A stretch of 64,000 nucleotides of DNA, taken from Nocardioides rotundus (GTDB taxonomy: Bacteria > Actinomycetota > Actinomycetes > Propionibacteriales > Nocardioidaceae). Positions 50,123-58,773 of this stretch are shown piece by piece; position 1 is the first letter of the stretch, and each line of letters opens with the position of its first letter. The stretch lies in the NCBI RefSeq assembly GCF_019931675.1, contig NZ_CP082922.1:3859001-3923000 (forward strand). Direction: 5' to 3'. Both the position numbers and the translations under genes were made by a program. The notes below the pieces were generated by a model, which was not told where the DNA came from, searched no databases, and saw only the letters and a program-made list of their open reading frames with translations.

Positions 50123-50982
50123 GGCGCACCTCCAATGGGGTTGGTCCGGCCGAACCAGGGGGTGGGTCGGCTCGGGCATCGAGCAGGGCTCGACCTCACC
50201 AGGAACTCGCTGCGGGCCGTCTGCGACAAGCCCCTCTGCCACCTCGGCGTCGAGCTATCAGTCTCGTGCTCAGCGGGGGCGCTGAACGAGGACCCGGTGA
50301 CTCGACTGGTCGCGCTCAGGTGCCGGTCGAGGTCGGGATCGAGCAGGCCGGCAACGGTCGCGATGTCGGTGACGCGTCCCGTTATGTCGTACCTGAGGAG
50401 TGGCTCGTGGTGGGCCACTCGGTTGCGCAGACCGTGCAGGCGTCCGATGGGGCGGTCGACGTCGCGCCGGTCAGTGCCCGGTGCGAACGCCTGGTGGAGG
50501 GATGGCACCCACAGCGACTTCTCATGGGCGGAGGAGCTGAGGAACCGCCAGAAGCCGAACATCAACTCAGCGATGACCTTGCCGGGTGGAGCTGCGGGGC
50601 CGCCGGCGGAGTCGACGGCACGGTGGGGTGACTCACGTGTCCGCAGGTTGACGTCGACTCGTCGACCACGACGGGTGCGCCACAACGGCGCGAAGGCCGG
50701 GATGTTGGCCGTGGTCCAGTGTGGGGGTCCGGGCCACCGCGCACTGAGCGCGCGGTCGTAGGCGTTGCGTAGCCCGACTTCCAGGTGGGCGAGATCTCGC
50801 AACAGGGCGGCGCTGATCTCGGCGTTCCACTCGTACAGGTCCAAAGCCAACTGCGGGTCGCCTTTGCTGGCGGCCAGGTAGACACCGTGTCGGGGCTGGC
50901 TCAGCCAGCGCTCTACCCAAGGCCCAGGCACGGGTGGCCTAGGACTCGGCGGAGGCGGTGGCGACGTTGTCATCGCCCCCAT
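50119..50982 (-). CDS. Abi-like HEPN-domain protein, right copy with altered C-terminus
   Basis: Same as the 45187 product up to SATSRVT, including GLRNRVAHHEPLL. One C fewer in a CCC/CC run shifts the frame, replacing the last five residues with an Arg/Ser/Pro-rich extension of about 55 residues (GSSFSAPAEHETDSSTPRWQ, and on). The new stop overlaps the recombinase start. HEPN residues are intact, so activity may persist. Which copy is ancestral is unclear. Confidence 0.72.
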   Translation of the reverse strand: MGAMTTSPPPPPSPRPPVPGPWVERWLSQPRHGVYLAASKGDPQLALDLYEWNAEISAALLRDLAHLEVGLRNAYDRALSARWPGPPHWTTANIPAFAPLWRTRRGRRVDVNLRTRESPHRAVDSAGGPAAPPGKVIAELMFGFWRFLSSSAHEKSLWVPSLHQAFAPGTDRRDVDRPIGRLHGLRNRVAHHEPLLRYDITGRVTDIATVAGLLDPDLDRHLSATSRVTGSSFSAPAEHETDSSTPRWQRGLSQTARSEFLVRSSPARCPSRPTPWFGRTNPIGGAP

Positions 50983-51152
50983 TCTCACGTATCGTTTCGC
51001 TTGAAAGCCCCGGTGGACAGCTGGCCTTGGCCATGTCGCCGGGGCTAAGTCATGCCCTCTCAAGTCTTCGCTCATGGCCGCAGACTCGACGACACCACCG
51101 GCTAGTGTCGCGCGCTACCTCTTGCGGCGGGTGCCGGTCCCGATCACCGATC

Positions 51153-51169
51153 GTCACGCGGAGCGTGAC
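51153..51169. repeat. GGA-loop hairpin repeat, copy 7 (variant)
   Basis: GTCACGC-GGA-GCGTGAC, then CAGTGCGGGATCG. Perfect seven-pair stem, different bases from copy 1 with the GGA loop kept. Confidence 0.7.
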
Positions 51170-51336
51170 CAGTGCGGGATCGCGTTACGCGAGTGTCGAT
51201 GAACGACCGAAGAGCCTGCGTCCACGAGTCGAGTGCGTCCAGGTGAGCGTCGTGCGAGGCTTCCGCGAGGTCAACGCGTGCAACGTTCTGTCCAGCCGCA
51301 ACAACTATTGCCGCGGACCCATGCCCGGCGGAGGGC

Positions 51337-51726
51337 TCAAAGATAGCGGCAGACATCCTCAGGTTCACACTCCGCGGGGTTGGCATGTGCGGCGTCGTCT
51401 CGGAGGTGGGCGACGTTCGCGCGTAGTGCTTGTAGGTCGGCGATCTGCTGATCGAGGGCCGACAAGCGGTCATCGAGAAGTTCGGCGACGTGGCGGCAAG
51501 GGGCGGTCCCGGCGTCGCGGATGTCGAGAACTTCGCGGATCTGCGCAAGGGTGAGTCCGGCGGCGCGGCCTCGCCGGATGAAGTCGAGCCTGGCGATGGC
51601 CTCGCGCCCGTAGTCACGGTATCCGCCGGCGGTCCGTTTAGCGTGCGGCAGCAGGCCGCTGTCCTCGTAGAACCGCAGCGTCTTGGTGGTGGTGCTGGTG
51701 GCCGCGGCGAGTTCTCCGATACGCAT
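51337..51726 (-). CDS. merR: MerR mercury-responsive regulator
   Basis: A 129-aa activator. The HTH is MRIGELAAATSTTTKTLRFY. The Hg(II) ligands are the cysteines in AGTAPCRHVAELL and the pair in AECEPEDVCRYL, as in MerR (three Cys across the dimer). It is divergent from merA. The shared operator lies between them. Confidence 0.9.
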   Translation of the reverse strand: MRIGELAAATSTTTKTLRFYEDSGLLPHAKRTAGGYRDYGREAIARLDFIRRGRAAGLTLAQIREVLDIRDAGTAPCRHVAELLDDRLSALDQQIADLQALRANVAHLRDDAAHANPAECEPEDVCRYL

Positions 51727-51747
51727 GCCGGTCTCCGCTCTGGCTAC

Positions 51748-51779
51748 TTGACCTTCTCCTGCACTGGAAGGTCCATGGT
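51748..51779 (+). promoter_or_regulatory. mer promoter/operator
   Basis: TTGACC -35 box (51748-51753) overlaps the dyad GACCTTC-TCCTGCACT-GGAAGGTC. The -10 lies about 19-20 bp downstream (CATGGT). The long spacer is typical of MerR-activated promoters driving merA. Confidence 0.75.
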
Positions 51780-51819
51780 GGATGAACGGACACGCGAACA
51801 CCAAGCGGAGGAGATCAAG

Positions 51820-53208
51820 ATGAGCCTGGAGTACGACGTTGACTTGGCTGTGATCGGCTCCGGAGGAGCCGCGATGGCCGCTGGGATCACGGCCCGCAAG
51901 GCAGGCGCCAACGTGGCGCTCGTTGAACGCGGCGCTCTCGGCGGCACGTGTCTCAACGTCGGCTGTGTCCCGTCCAAGACCCTGCTGGCCGCTGCCGGTA
52001 TCCGGCACGGTGCCCTGACCAACCCGTTCGACGGCGTCCCCACCTCCGCGAACGGTGTGGACCTGGGCGCGCTGATGGCGCAAAAGAGCGAGCTGATCAA
52101 CCGCCTCAAGCAGCACAAGTACGCCGAGGTCGCCGACGCATGGGGGTTCCCGATGATCTCCGGTGAAGCGCGCTTCGCCGACAAGGACACCGTGGAGGTC
52201 GACGGGAAGCCGTTGCGGGCACGCGCCTACGTGATCGCCACCGGCTCCCAGCCCACGGTGCGCGGTCTCGACGGGATCGAGGACGTGGGCTACCTGACGT
52301 CGACCACGGCGATGGAACTGAGTGAGGTGCCCGAGTCGCTGGTGGTCATCGGTGGCGGCTACGTCGGGATGGAGCAGGCACAGCTGTTCGCCCACCTCGG
52401 TGCTCGGGTGACCGTGGTCGGGCGGCTGGCGCCGCATGCGGAGCCGGAGTTGCGCGAGGTGATCGCCGGCGTGTTCGCCGAAGACGGCATCACCGTGATC
52501 CCGGAACACGCCACCGGCGTGCAGCGCGCCGAGGGCGGCGTCAGGGTGAGGACCATGTCCGGGGAGCAGGTGAGCGCCGAGCAGCTGCTGGTGGCGACTG
52601 GCAGGCACTCCGACACCACGGCGTTGGATCTCGAGGCGGCCGGAGTCGACACCGACGAGCGAGGCTTCGTGATGATCGACGAGCGCCAGGCCACGTCCAA
52701 CCCGCGGGTGTACGCGGCAGGCGACGTCGCGGGCACCCCCCAGTACGTGTACGTCGCCGCCGAATCCGGACGAGTCGCCGCTATCAACGCCCTCGCACAC
52801 CACGGCACCGAGCCCGCGACCGTGAACTACACCGGCCTCCCCTCGGTGATGTTCACCCGACCACAGCTCGCCTCTGCCGGGCTCACCGAGGAACAAGCCC
52901 TGGAGCAGGGGCACGCCTGCGCCTGCCGCACCCTGGCCATGGAGGACGTGCCCAGGGCGCTGGTCAACCACGACACCCGCGGCGCGTTGAAACTGGTCGC
53001 CGACGCCAGCACCGGCAGAGTCCTGGGTGTCCACGCGGTCGCGGACGGAGCGGGCGAGATCACGCTCGCCGCGACCTACGCGATCAAGGCGGAGATGACC
53101 GTCGACGACCTCGCCGACACCTGGGCCCCGTACCTGACCATGGCCGAAAGCCTGCGGATCACCGCTGGACTGTTCCGCAACGAACTGCCCACCTCCTGCT
53201 GTGCCTGA
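51820..53208 (+). CDS. merA: mercuric reductase
   Basis: A 462-aa FAD/NAD(P)-dependent enzyme reducing Hg(II) to Hg(0). FAD motif AVIGSGGAAMAAGITARKAG, redox pair GGTCLNVGCVPSK, NAD(P) motif LVVIGGGYVGMEQAQLFAHL, FAD-binding YAAGDVAGTPQYVYVAAESG, and the C-terminal vicinal Cys pair (TSCCA) that binds Hg. It lacks the N-terminal HMA domain of longer forms. GGAGGAG precedes the ATG. Confidence 0.93.
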   Translation: MSLEYDVDLAVIGSGGAAMAAGITARKAGANVALVERGALGGTCLNVGCVPSKTLLAAAGIRHGALTNPFDGVPTSANGVDLGALMAQKSELINRLKQHKYAEVADAWGFPMISGEARFADKDTVEVDGKPLRARAYVIATGSQPTVRGLDGIEDVGYLTSTTAMELSEVPESLVVIGGGYVGMEQAQLFAHLGARVTVVGRLAPHAEPELREVIAGVFAEDGITVIPEHATGVQRAEGGVRVRTMSGEQVSAEQLLVATGRHSDTTALDLEAAGVDTDERGFVMIDERQATSNPRVYAAGDVAGTPQYVYVAAESGRVAAINALAHHGTEPATVNYTGLPSVMFTRPQLASAGLTEEQALEQGHACACRTLAMEDVPRALVNHDTRGALKLVADASTGRVLGVHAVADGAGEITLAATYAIKAEMTVDDLADTWAPYLTMAESLRITAGLFRNELPTSCCA

Positions 53209-53476
53209 CCCGACCCGGCCCCTGGCCGTCGGCGCCATCGCCATGGTGGTGTGCTGCGTCGGTCATGCCGTACTGCTGGTGGCCGGGATCGGTGGCCTCG
53301 GTGCGGTCGTCGCCGCGGTCAGCGGCAACACCGCCGTGCTTGTGACGGCCATCGCCCTCGTCGGAGTGGCGGGCGTGCTCGCCGCGCTCCGGCTTCGCCG
53401 TCGCACCCGCTGCGACCCACCCCGCCGTCTCGTCTCAGCCTCGACCCAGGCCCGCAACCATCGGGAGGAACAGTGA
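53201..53476 (+). CDS. small membrane protein with CC pair, possible mercury transporter
   Basis: A 91-aa protein from a GTG overlapping the merA stop by eight bases. The first helix is VGAIAMVVCCVGHAVLLVAG with an adjacent Cys pair; the second is VTAIALVGVAGVLAALRLRR. A vicinal CC in helix 1 is a feature of MerT/MerF/MerC-type importers. A role in Hg uptake is inferred from this and the operon. Confidence 0.6.
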   Translation: MPDPTRPLAVGAIAMVVCCVGHAVLLVAGIGGLGAVVAAVSGNTAVLVTAIALVGVAGVLAALRLRRRTRCDPPRRLVSASTQARNHREEQ

Positions 53477-53979
53477 GGACACGCGAAGCCGTCCGTGACG
53501 TCGCCTTGGCCACCGCCGCCAGCTACGTCGGCACCAAGGCGATGGAGCCGGTGAGCATGAAGCTGTACGAGATGGAGTCCGCCGCCGACCGCGAACGCGG
53601 AGACGCCGTCCGTCCTGGACCTCCCTACCGCGTCGCCGCAGAGAAGATCACCCGCAGCGTCGGCCTCGACCTGAACGACCAGCAGTTGGACCGTCTCAGC
53701 CTCGTCTTGCACTACGGGCTCGCCGCCCAATGGGCACCGCTCTACCCGGTCCTGCGGCGCAGCACCCGCCTATCGACTCCGGTCGCCGGACTGGCCACTG
53801 GTGCGGCCATGAGCATCGTCGCGGACGAACTCATGACGCCCGCGTTCGGGTTCTCCGCGCCCAACCTGGAATATCCGCTCAGCACCCACGTCCGGGGGTT
53901 CCTCGCCCACCTGGTGTTCGGTCTGGCCGTAGCCGTGAGCGTGGAGACCGGCTGGGCGGTCTTCCGACGCCTGCGCTGA
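53473..53979 (+). CDS. membrane protein of the mer operon, unknown function
   Basis: A 168-aa protein from a GTG overlapping the preceding stop. It has helices around LATAASYVGTKAMEPVSMKL, YGLAAQWAPLYPVL, PVAGLATGAAMSIVADELMT, and HLVFGLAVAVSVETGWAVFR. It resembles DUF1440-type proteins. Nothing indicates metal binding. It closes the merA operon. Confidence 0.6.
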   Translation: MRTREAVRDVALATAASYVGTKAMEPVSMKLYEMESAADRERGDAVRPGPPYRVAAEKITRSVGLDLNDQQLDRLSLVLHYGLAAQWAPLYPVLRRSTRLSTPVAGLATGAAMSIVADELMTPAFGFSAPNLEYPLSTHVRGFLAHLVFGLAVAVSVETGWAVFRRLR

Positions 53980-54175
53980 CCTCGTCGGTCCATCGGATGG
54001 AGTCCCGACAGGGCCGAGGTGCCAGTACGGGTACCGCGCATGGATCCACTCGTCTTGGTTGGTCCGGGCGGCGTCCCCGTGAGCCGATGAGATATCGACG
54101 AGCGCCCGACAGAGGACGCATGTCCTTATGGAAGGCGCGAGCAGGTTGCGGCGGCGCCCACGATGAACTGCCACA

Positions 54176-54505
54176 TCATGCACCCGCCGACGCCGCCCGG
54201 AGCACGTCTTCGAGATCGGTCTCCCGGATCAGACCGTCCAGCCGAGCGATCTCCCGCCCATCGCGAAGCACCACGATCGTCGGCACGCTCATCACGTCAT
54301 AGCGAGCCGGCGCATCGGGCTGAGCGTCCACATCGACCCGGTAGCCCTGAAACTCCCCCGGATGCCGGGCGGCGAACCGCTCAAGCCGAGGCTCCAGTGC
54401 CCGGCATGGGGCGCAGCTGGCCTGCCAGAAATCGAGCCATATCAGACCCGGCTGGGTCGAGACGTGTTCCAGGGCGCCCTCGTTGACAACCGCAAACCCG
54501 GTCAT
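54176..54505 (-). CDS. thioredoxin-like protein
   Basis: A 109-aa thioredoxin fold. The active site is [20 protein letters not shown] (C-A-P-C). The cis-Pro region is [20 protein letters not shown]. It is translationally coupled to the P1B ATPase gene (overlap of four bases). It may keep thiols of the copper-handling proteins reduced. Confidence 0.88.
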   Translation of the reverse strand: MTGFAVVNEGALEHVSTQPGLIWLDFWQASCAPCRALEPRLERFAARHPGEFQGYRVDVDAQPDAPARYDVMSVPTIVVLRDGREIARLDGLIRETDLEDVLRAASAGA

Positions 54506-56952
54506 CGTTGCAGCTCCTGCTGGTCCCCGGACGAGGCGCGGCCGACACTGCCGATGGCCTCGAACAGCAGTGAGGGCCGTCCGCCGATGGAGTTGATGAA
54601 GATCGTGGTGACCGACAGGGCCATCGCGATCATCGCCCAGACCGGGTAGACCAGGCCGGTGGTCGCGGCCGGGATGCCGATGCCGTTGAAGAGGAACGCC
54701 AGCGCGACGTTCTGGCGGGTGCGGCGGTAGCTGGAGCGGCTGATCTGTCGAGCCGTCAGGACTGCGCGCAGGTCGTCACGGACGACGATGACATCGGCCG
54801 ACTCGACCGCGATGTCGGTGCCGCCGCCCATCGCGATCCCCACATCGGCCTGCATCAACGCCGGAGCGTCGTTGATGCCGTCTCCCACCATCGCCACCCG
54901 GGTGCCGTCGGCCTGCAGGTCTCGGACGATCTCTGCCTTGCCCTCCGGCAGCACCCCCGCCCGCACGTCCTCGATCCCGAGCTTGGCAGCCACGTGCCGG
55001 GCGGCGCGCTCGTTGTCTCCGGTGACTAGCACCGGGGACAACCCGGCCTCTCTCATCTGGGTCAGCGCCTCGATCGACTCGGCGCGGATCTCATCTCCCA
55101 GGGCGAGCGCCCCCAGTGGCTGACCGTCTGCGCTGACCGCGACCACGGTGCGCCCGGCAGCCTCCAGCTGGTCCACTCTCGCGGTCAGTCGACCCAGGTC
55201 GACACCATGGTCGGCCAGGAAGGCGGGACGACCCACCAGCACGTCCCGGCCGCTGACCCGAGCGCTGACCCCGAAGCCGGTGATCGACTCGAAGCTCTCC
55301 GCCCCTGGCAGTCCCACGCCTCGGTCGGCCGCGGCGTCGACAATCGCTCGGGCCAGCGGATGCTCGGAGGAGGACTCGGCCGCCGCGGCGGTGGCCAGCA
55401 GGTCGTCCTCGCCGACCAGAGACACGACCTCCCGGACGGCGGGGCGCCCCTCGGTCAGGGTGCCGGTCTTGTCCATCACGATCCGGCGGACCTGGCCGAA
55501 GGTCTGGAACGCCTCCCCGGTGCGCATGATGATGCCGAGGTCCGCGGCCTCCCCTGCGGCGCGCACGATGGCCAGCGGCGCGGCGATCCCGACCGCACAC
55601 GGGTAGCCCATGACCAGCACGCCGAGGCCGGCGAACACGGCTCTGCGCACGTCGGGTTCCCCGGTCAGCAGCCAGGAGCCAGCCAGCCAGCCGACCAGCG
55701 CGGCGGCGGCCACGATCAACACGGTGGGCGTGTAGATGCGCAGCACTCGGTCGACCAGGTGCAAGATGCCCGGCTTGAGTGCCCGAGCGTCCTCCACATG
55801 CCGAACCACCTGGGCCAGGAAGCTGTCCGCGCCGATCCGGGTGGCCTCCACCAACAGCGTTCCGGAGGCGTTGATCGAACCGCCAATCACCTCATCCCCG
55901 GCGCTGCGCTCCACCGGGACCGGCTCGCCGGTGACCATCGAGACGTCGACGGTGGAGAACCCCGTGGCCACCCGGCCATCAACCGGGATGCGCTCGCCCG
56001 GCCGGATCCGCACCAGGTCTCCCACCGCGACCTGCGCGAGCGGCACCTCCTCCTCGGTGCCGTCGCGGACCAGGCGGGCGGTGTCGGGCTGCAGATCCAG
56101 CAGCTTCTTCACCGCCTGGCTGGAGCGGGTCTTGACCAGCAGGGACAGCCACTCGGAGAAGATGTGGTAGTTCGCCACCAGCACCGTGACGGCGAAGAAC
56201 GGCGCGGTCGGATAGTTCGGGAAGGCGCCGGTCAACCCGATCAGCCCGCCGACGATGCCGGCGAACGCGCCCACCTCCAGCAGCACGTGCTGGTTCAGGA
56301 TCCGGCGCCGCGCGGCCTGGTAGGCCATCCGCAGGATGTGTGGGGCGATGCCGAACACCACCGCGACCGCCAGCACCCCGGTCAGCCAGCCGGTGGCCGG
56401 TTCAGTCAGGACACCGGTTTCGCGGGCGGTGTTGGCGATCGCGGCCGGCGCGATGATCGCCAGGGCGCCGAGCAGCGCCCGCACCGGCCCGGCCGGGCGC
56501 AGGATCGCATACGAGACCGGCACCATCAGTGCGACCACCGAGGCGGGCACCAGCAGCGACCACACCCCGGAGACCTCCAGGATCAGCGCGATCGCGGTCA
56601 GGCTAGCCGCCACGGCGGCGAGCAGCCGCTTGCCCTCCCGGACCAGGTCGGCCTCTTCCTCCTCGAACGGGCGCAGCTTGCGCGGGTCGTAAAGGTCGTA
56701 GCCGATGTCGCGGAGCGTGCCCAGGATTTTCTCCGGTTGGATCACCGCGGGGTCGTAGTCGATCAGCGCCTGCTCGTGGGTAAGGCTGACCGCGACCTTG
56801 TCCACCCCCGGCTGCCGGCCCAACGCCTTCTCGATCGTGCCGGTGCACAGCGAGCAGTGCAGGCCGGCGATCCGGGCCCGGATCCGGGCGTGTCCGGCCA
56901 GGTGGCTCGGCTCTTCGGCCCACAGCTGCTCGGTCTGGGTGGGCGTGGTCAC
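54502..56952 (-). CDS. P1B-type heavy-metal ATPase with YPC motif
   Basis: An 816-aa pump. The N-terminal HMA domain has [43 protein letters not shown] (phospho-Asp), [14 protein letters not shown] and [20 protein letters not shown] are standard. The metal-site motif in the sixth helix is [15 protein letters not shown], Tyr-Pro-Cys instead of Cys-Pro-Cys. The neighbouring HMA chaperone and Cys-rich protein suggest copper(I) efflux, but the YPC motif makes the metal uncertain. Eight membrane helices are expected. Confidence 0.88.
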   Translation of the reverse strand: MTTPTQTEQLWAEEPSHLAGHARIRARIAGLHCSLCTGTIEKALGRQPGVDKVAVSLTHEQALIDYDPAVIQPEKILGTLRDIGYDLYDPRKLRPFEEEEADLVREGKRLLAAVAASLTAIALILEVSGVWSLLVPASVVALMVPVSYAILRPAGPVRALLGALAIIAPAAIANTARETGVLTEPATGWLTGVLAVAVVFGIAPHILRMAYQAARRRILNQHVLLEVGAFAGIVGGLIGLTGAFPNYPTAPFFAVTVLVANYHIFSEWLSLLVKTRSSQAVKKLLDLQPDTARLVRDGTEEEVPLAQVAVGDLVRIRPGERIPVDGRVATGFSTVDVSMVTGEPVPVERSAGDEVIGGSINASGTLLVEATRIGADSFLAQVVRHVEDARALKPGILHLVDRVLRIYTPTVLIVAAAALVGWLAGSWLLTGEPDVRRAVFAGLGVLVMGYPCAVGIAAPLAIVRAAGEAADLGIIMRTGEAFQTFGQVRRIVMDKTGTLTEGRPAVREVVSLVGEDDLLATAAAAESSSEHPLARAIVDAAADRGVGLPGAESFESITGFGVSARVSGRDVLVGRPAFLADHGVDLGRLTARVDQLEAAGRTVVAVSADGQPLGALALGDEIRAESIEALTQMREAGLSPVLVTGDNERAARHVAAKLGIEDVRAGVLPEGKAEIVRDLQADGTRVAMVGDGINDAPALMQADVGIAMGGGTDIAVESADVIVVRDDLRAVLTARQISRSSYRRTRQNVALAFLFNGIGIPAATTGLVYPVWAMIAMALSVTTIFINSIGGRPSLLFEAIGSVGRASSGDQQELQR

Positions 56953-57191
56953 TACGGCGACACCTCGCTCTGGCCGGTGACCTGGTAGCCGGCGGTGACG
57001 ATCCGCTCGGCGAACGCCTCGGGTCCGGTGACCGTGGGGTCGAACCGGACCCGCACCTGGCCGGTGCGGTGGTTCGCGGTCGCCTCGTAGACCCCCTCCA
57101 GGCGGTGCAGCGCGACGCCGAGGCGCTGCTCACAGCCGGTGCAGGTCATGCCCTCCACCTTCAGCGTGGCGGTCTCGTTCATGGTGATCAC
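56952..57191 (-). CDS. HMA-domain metal chaperone (CopZ-like)
   Basis: A 79-aa protein. The binding loop is [20 protein letters not shown], and the C-terminal half completes the ferredoxin-like fold ([20 protein letters not shown]). It would deliver metal to the ATPase, whose start it overlaps by one base. An ATG at 57182 (MNETATL) is an alternative start. Confidence 0.88.
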   Translation of the reverse strand: MITMNETATLKVEGMTCTGCEQRLGVALHRLEGVYEATANHRTGQVRVRFDPTVTGPEAFAERIVTAGYQVTGQSEVSP

Positions 57192-57592
57192 CTTTCAGAT
57201 CTCCGGCCGGAGTCCGGATCGTGCCCGGGGGCCGGTTTGACGGTGTAGTGGATGGTCTGGGCCCGGATGCGGCCGTCGCGGATGACGAAGGAGTCGGCCC
57301 CGTCCTCTACCCGGGTGCCGTCGGCGGCGCGGGCCGTCCACTCCAAGAAGCCCACCTCGCCGGCGATGACCTGCGCGGTATAGGTGAAGGTCGCATCGGG
57401 TAGCTGCCGGTCCAGCAGCTTGGCCAGCTCCCGCACGCCGTCGTGGCCTCGGTGGACGCCGTCAGCGGTGAGCACGACCACGTCGTCGGCGTAGTTGCGG
57501 ACCAGGTCCTCCTCGACCGTCCCTTGCTGGCCCAGTCGCAGGTGGTCCTCAAATACCTCCACTGCGGCCCGGGCGGCCATTTCATCACCCAT
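57188..57592 (-). CDS. SnoaL/NTF2-like protein, first gene of the metal-ATPase operon
   Basis: A 134-aa protein: AAVEVFEDHLRLGQQGTVEE then LVRNYADDVVVLTADGVHRG and IRAQTIHYTVKPAPGHDPDS, an NTF2-like fold of unknown ligand. The ATG at 57592 is chosen because earlier ATGs lie within the promoter. It overlaps the chaperone gene by four bases. Confidence 0.75.
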   Translation of the reverse strand: MGDEMAARAAVEVFEDHLRLGQQGTVEEDLVRNYADDVVVLTADGVHRGHDGVRELAKLLDRQLPDATFTYTAQVIAGEVGFLEWTARAADGTRVEDGADSFVIRDGRIRAQTIHYTVKPAPGHDPDSGRRSER

Positions 57593-57606
57593 GACACCCA
57601 CCGTAG

Positions 57607-57632
57607 ACATTCCATCCGAGTGGAAGGTCAAG
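57607..57632 (-). promoter_or_regulatory. MerR-type promoter of metal-ATPase operon
   Basis: On the minus strand TTGACC is followed by CTTCCA-CTCGGA-TGGAAT, a dyad inside a 19-bp spacer before CTACGG. This is the geometry of CueR/MerR-activated promoters and reads toward 57592. Confidence 0.7.
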
Positions 57633-57688
57633 TCGGACGGAACCGGGTGGCCAAGCGCTCAACACGGCCAGGGCCGTGCCCGACGGGG

Positions 57689-57719
57689 TTGACCCTCCAG
57701 TGACAGGAAGGTCGAACGT
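57689..57719 (+). promoter_or_regulatory. MerR-type promoter of Cys-rich four-helix gene
   Basis: TTGACC (57689-57694), dyad GACCCTCC-AGTGACA-GGAAGGTC within a 19-bp spacer, then GAACGT. It reads toward 57777 and resembles the operator of the divergent ATPase operon, so both probably answer to the same regulator. Confidence 0.7.
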
Positions 57720-57776
57720 GGGTCATGACCGAGAAACCCGCCCCCTGCCCGGGGCCTTTGAAAGGAAGGATCCGAC

Positions 57777-58109
57777 ATGCCACTGGTCGACGACCGCACC
57801 CAGCAGCTGATCAACCTCCTGGCCGACTGCGTCGCCACGTGCGAGGCGTGCGCCAAGGACTGCGCCAGCCAAGGCAACGCAGAGCTGACCACGTGCATCT
57901 CGCTGTGCTCGGACTGCGCCACGCTTTGTCAGGCCTGCATCCCGCTGCTCGCCCGCGACAGCCAGTTCTCCGCCGCCATGTGCACCACCTGTGCCGACGC
58001 CTGCGACCGCTGCGCGGAAGAGTGCGACCGCACCGGCATGACCGAGTGCGCCGAAGCCTGCCGGACCGCAGCCGAGGCCTGCCGCCAGATGGCCGCCGCC
58101 GCCGCCTAA
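57777..58109 (+). CDS. DUF326 four-helix Cys-rich copper-binding protein
   Basis: A 110-aa protein with some 14 cysteines in helical spacing (LADCVATCEACAKDCASQGN; CISLCSDCATLCQACIPLLA; CTTCADACDRCAEECDRTGM). This is the DUF326/copper-storage (Csp) fold, where Cys line the inside of a four-helix bundle and bind many Cu(I). Its stop overlaps the convergent MerR gene's stop by three bases. Confidence 0.88.
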   Translation: MPLVDDRTQQLINLLADCVATCEACAKDCASQGNAELTTCISLCSDCATLCQACIPLLARDSQFSAAMCTTCADACDRCAEECDRTGMTECAEACRTAAEACRQMAAAAA

Positions 58110-58516
58110 CCCTCCCCCGACTGGCCGGCCGCGACCGCCTTCTGTCGGACGTGCTCGATCAGCCGACAGGTACCACCCACCTCCGGCAGGCGGTCGGCCT
58201 CGGTCACCAGCTCCGTGAGTTGCCCACGCAGCTCCTCCAGCTCCCGAATCCGCCGATCAATGCTGTTCAGCTGGGTCTCGAGCACACCCCGCACGTACGC
58301 GCACGGCGCCTCCCCCCGCTCCCGGAAGGACAGGATCTCCTTGACCTCATCCAAGGTGAGCCCCAAGCGCTGCGCCGTGCGGATGAACGTCAGCCGGTCC
58401 AAATAGGAGTCGTCGTAGTCCCGGTAACCCGAGTGGGTGCGCGCGGGTGCGGGCAGCAACCCGATCGACTCGTAATAGCGGATGGTCTTCGGGTTCACAT
58501 CGCCCAGACGCGCCAA
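58106..58516 (-). CDS. MerR-family metal regulator, start disrupted or TTG
   Basis: A 136-aa regulator. DNA-binding part VNPKTIRYYESIGLLPAPAR, YRDYDDSYLDRLTFIRTAQR. Sensor part has cysteines in GEAPCAYVRGVL and GTCRLIEHV. Only a TTG at 58516 is available in frame. A GTG at 58530 would give the typical N-terminus (V-K-x-G-E-L-A-R-L) if one base were inserted in GAAGATGGTGAG. It may be a frameshift or a sequencing error. It likely controls the two MerR-type promoters nearby. Confidence 0.75.
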   Translation of the reverse strand: MARLGDVNPKTIRYYESIGLLPAPARTHSGYRDYDDSYLDRLTFIRTAQRLGLTLDEVKEILSFRERGEAPCAYVRGVLETQLNSIDRRIRELEELRGQLTELVTEADRLPEVGGTCRLIEHVRQKAVAAGQSGEG

Positions 58517-58535
58517 CTCACCATCTTCACCCCGA

Positions 58536-58560
58536 TGATGTTACAGCCGGATGGAAGGTT
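58536..58560 (-). promoter_or_regulatory. MerR-type half site and -10 of the regulator gene
   Basis: On the minus strand ACCTTCCATCCGGC is followed by TGTAACAT. The left arm matches the other two operators; the right arm is degenerate. TAACAT may be the -10. Confidence 0.45.
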
Positions 58561-58631
58561 TGCGGCCGATGGCGAACGGTCACCGGCGTCCGTGTGAACC
58601 GTCCAGCCGATCTCGGCCTGTCGGTGGCCGT

Positions 58632-58658
58632 GTTCCGCTTGGGTGTCGGAAACGGGAC
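58632..58658. repeat. GTGTCGG-loop hairpin
   Basis: GTTCCG pairs with CGGGAC (one G-T) around CTTGGGTGTCGGAAA. Loop shared with the other family members; no recombinase gene adjoins it here. Confidence 0.5.
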
Positions 58659-58773
58659 CCCTCGCCGAAGGCCGATCGGTGATCGGGTCATCGGGCAGCG
58701 ACGCACGGCGGGCCGGCCGGTGCGAGGACGCAACCCGGATGTCCTCACAGCTTCTGATGGCTAGCCTCCGGGG

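Larger units (their letters stand above)
49449..51150 (-). repeat. right inverted module (HEPN protein + serine recombinase)
   Basis: The reverse-oriented partner of 45014-46715, with the same gene order read on the minus strand. Its inner end carries the hairpin 49462-49494; beyond its outer end lies the hairpin repeat at 51153. Confidence 0.85.
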
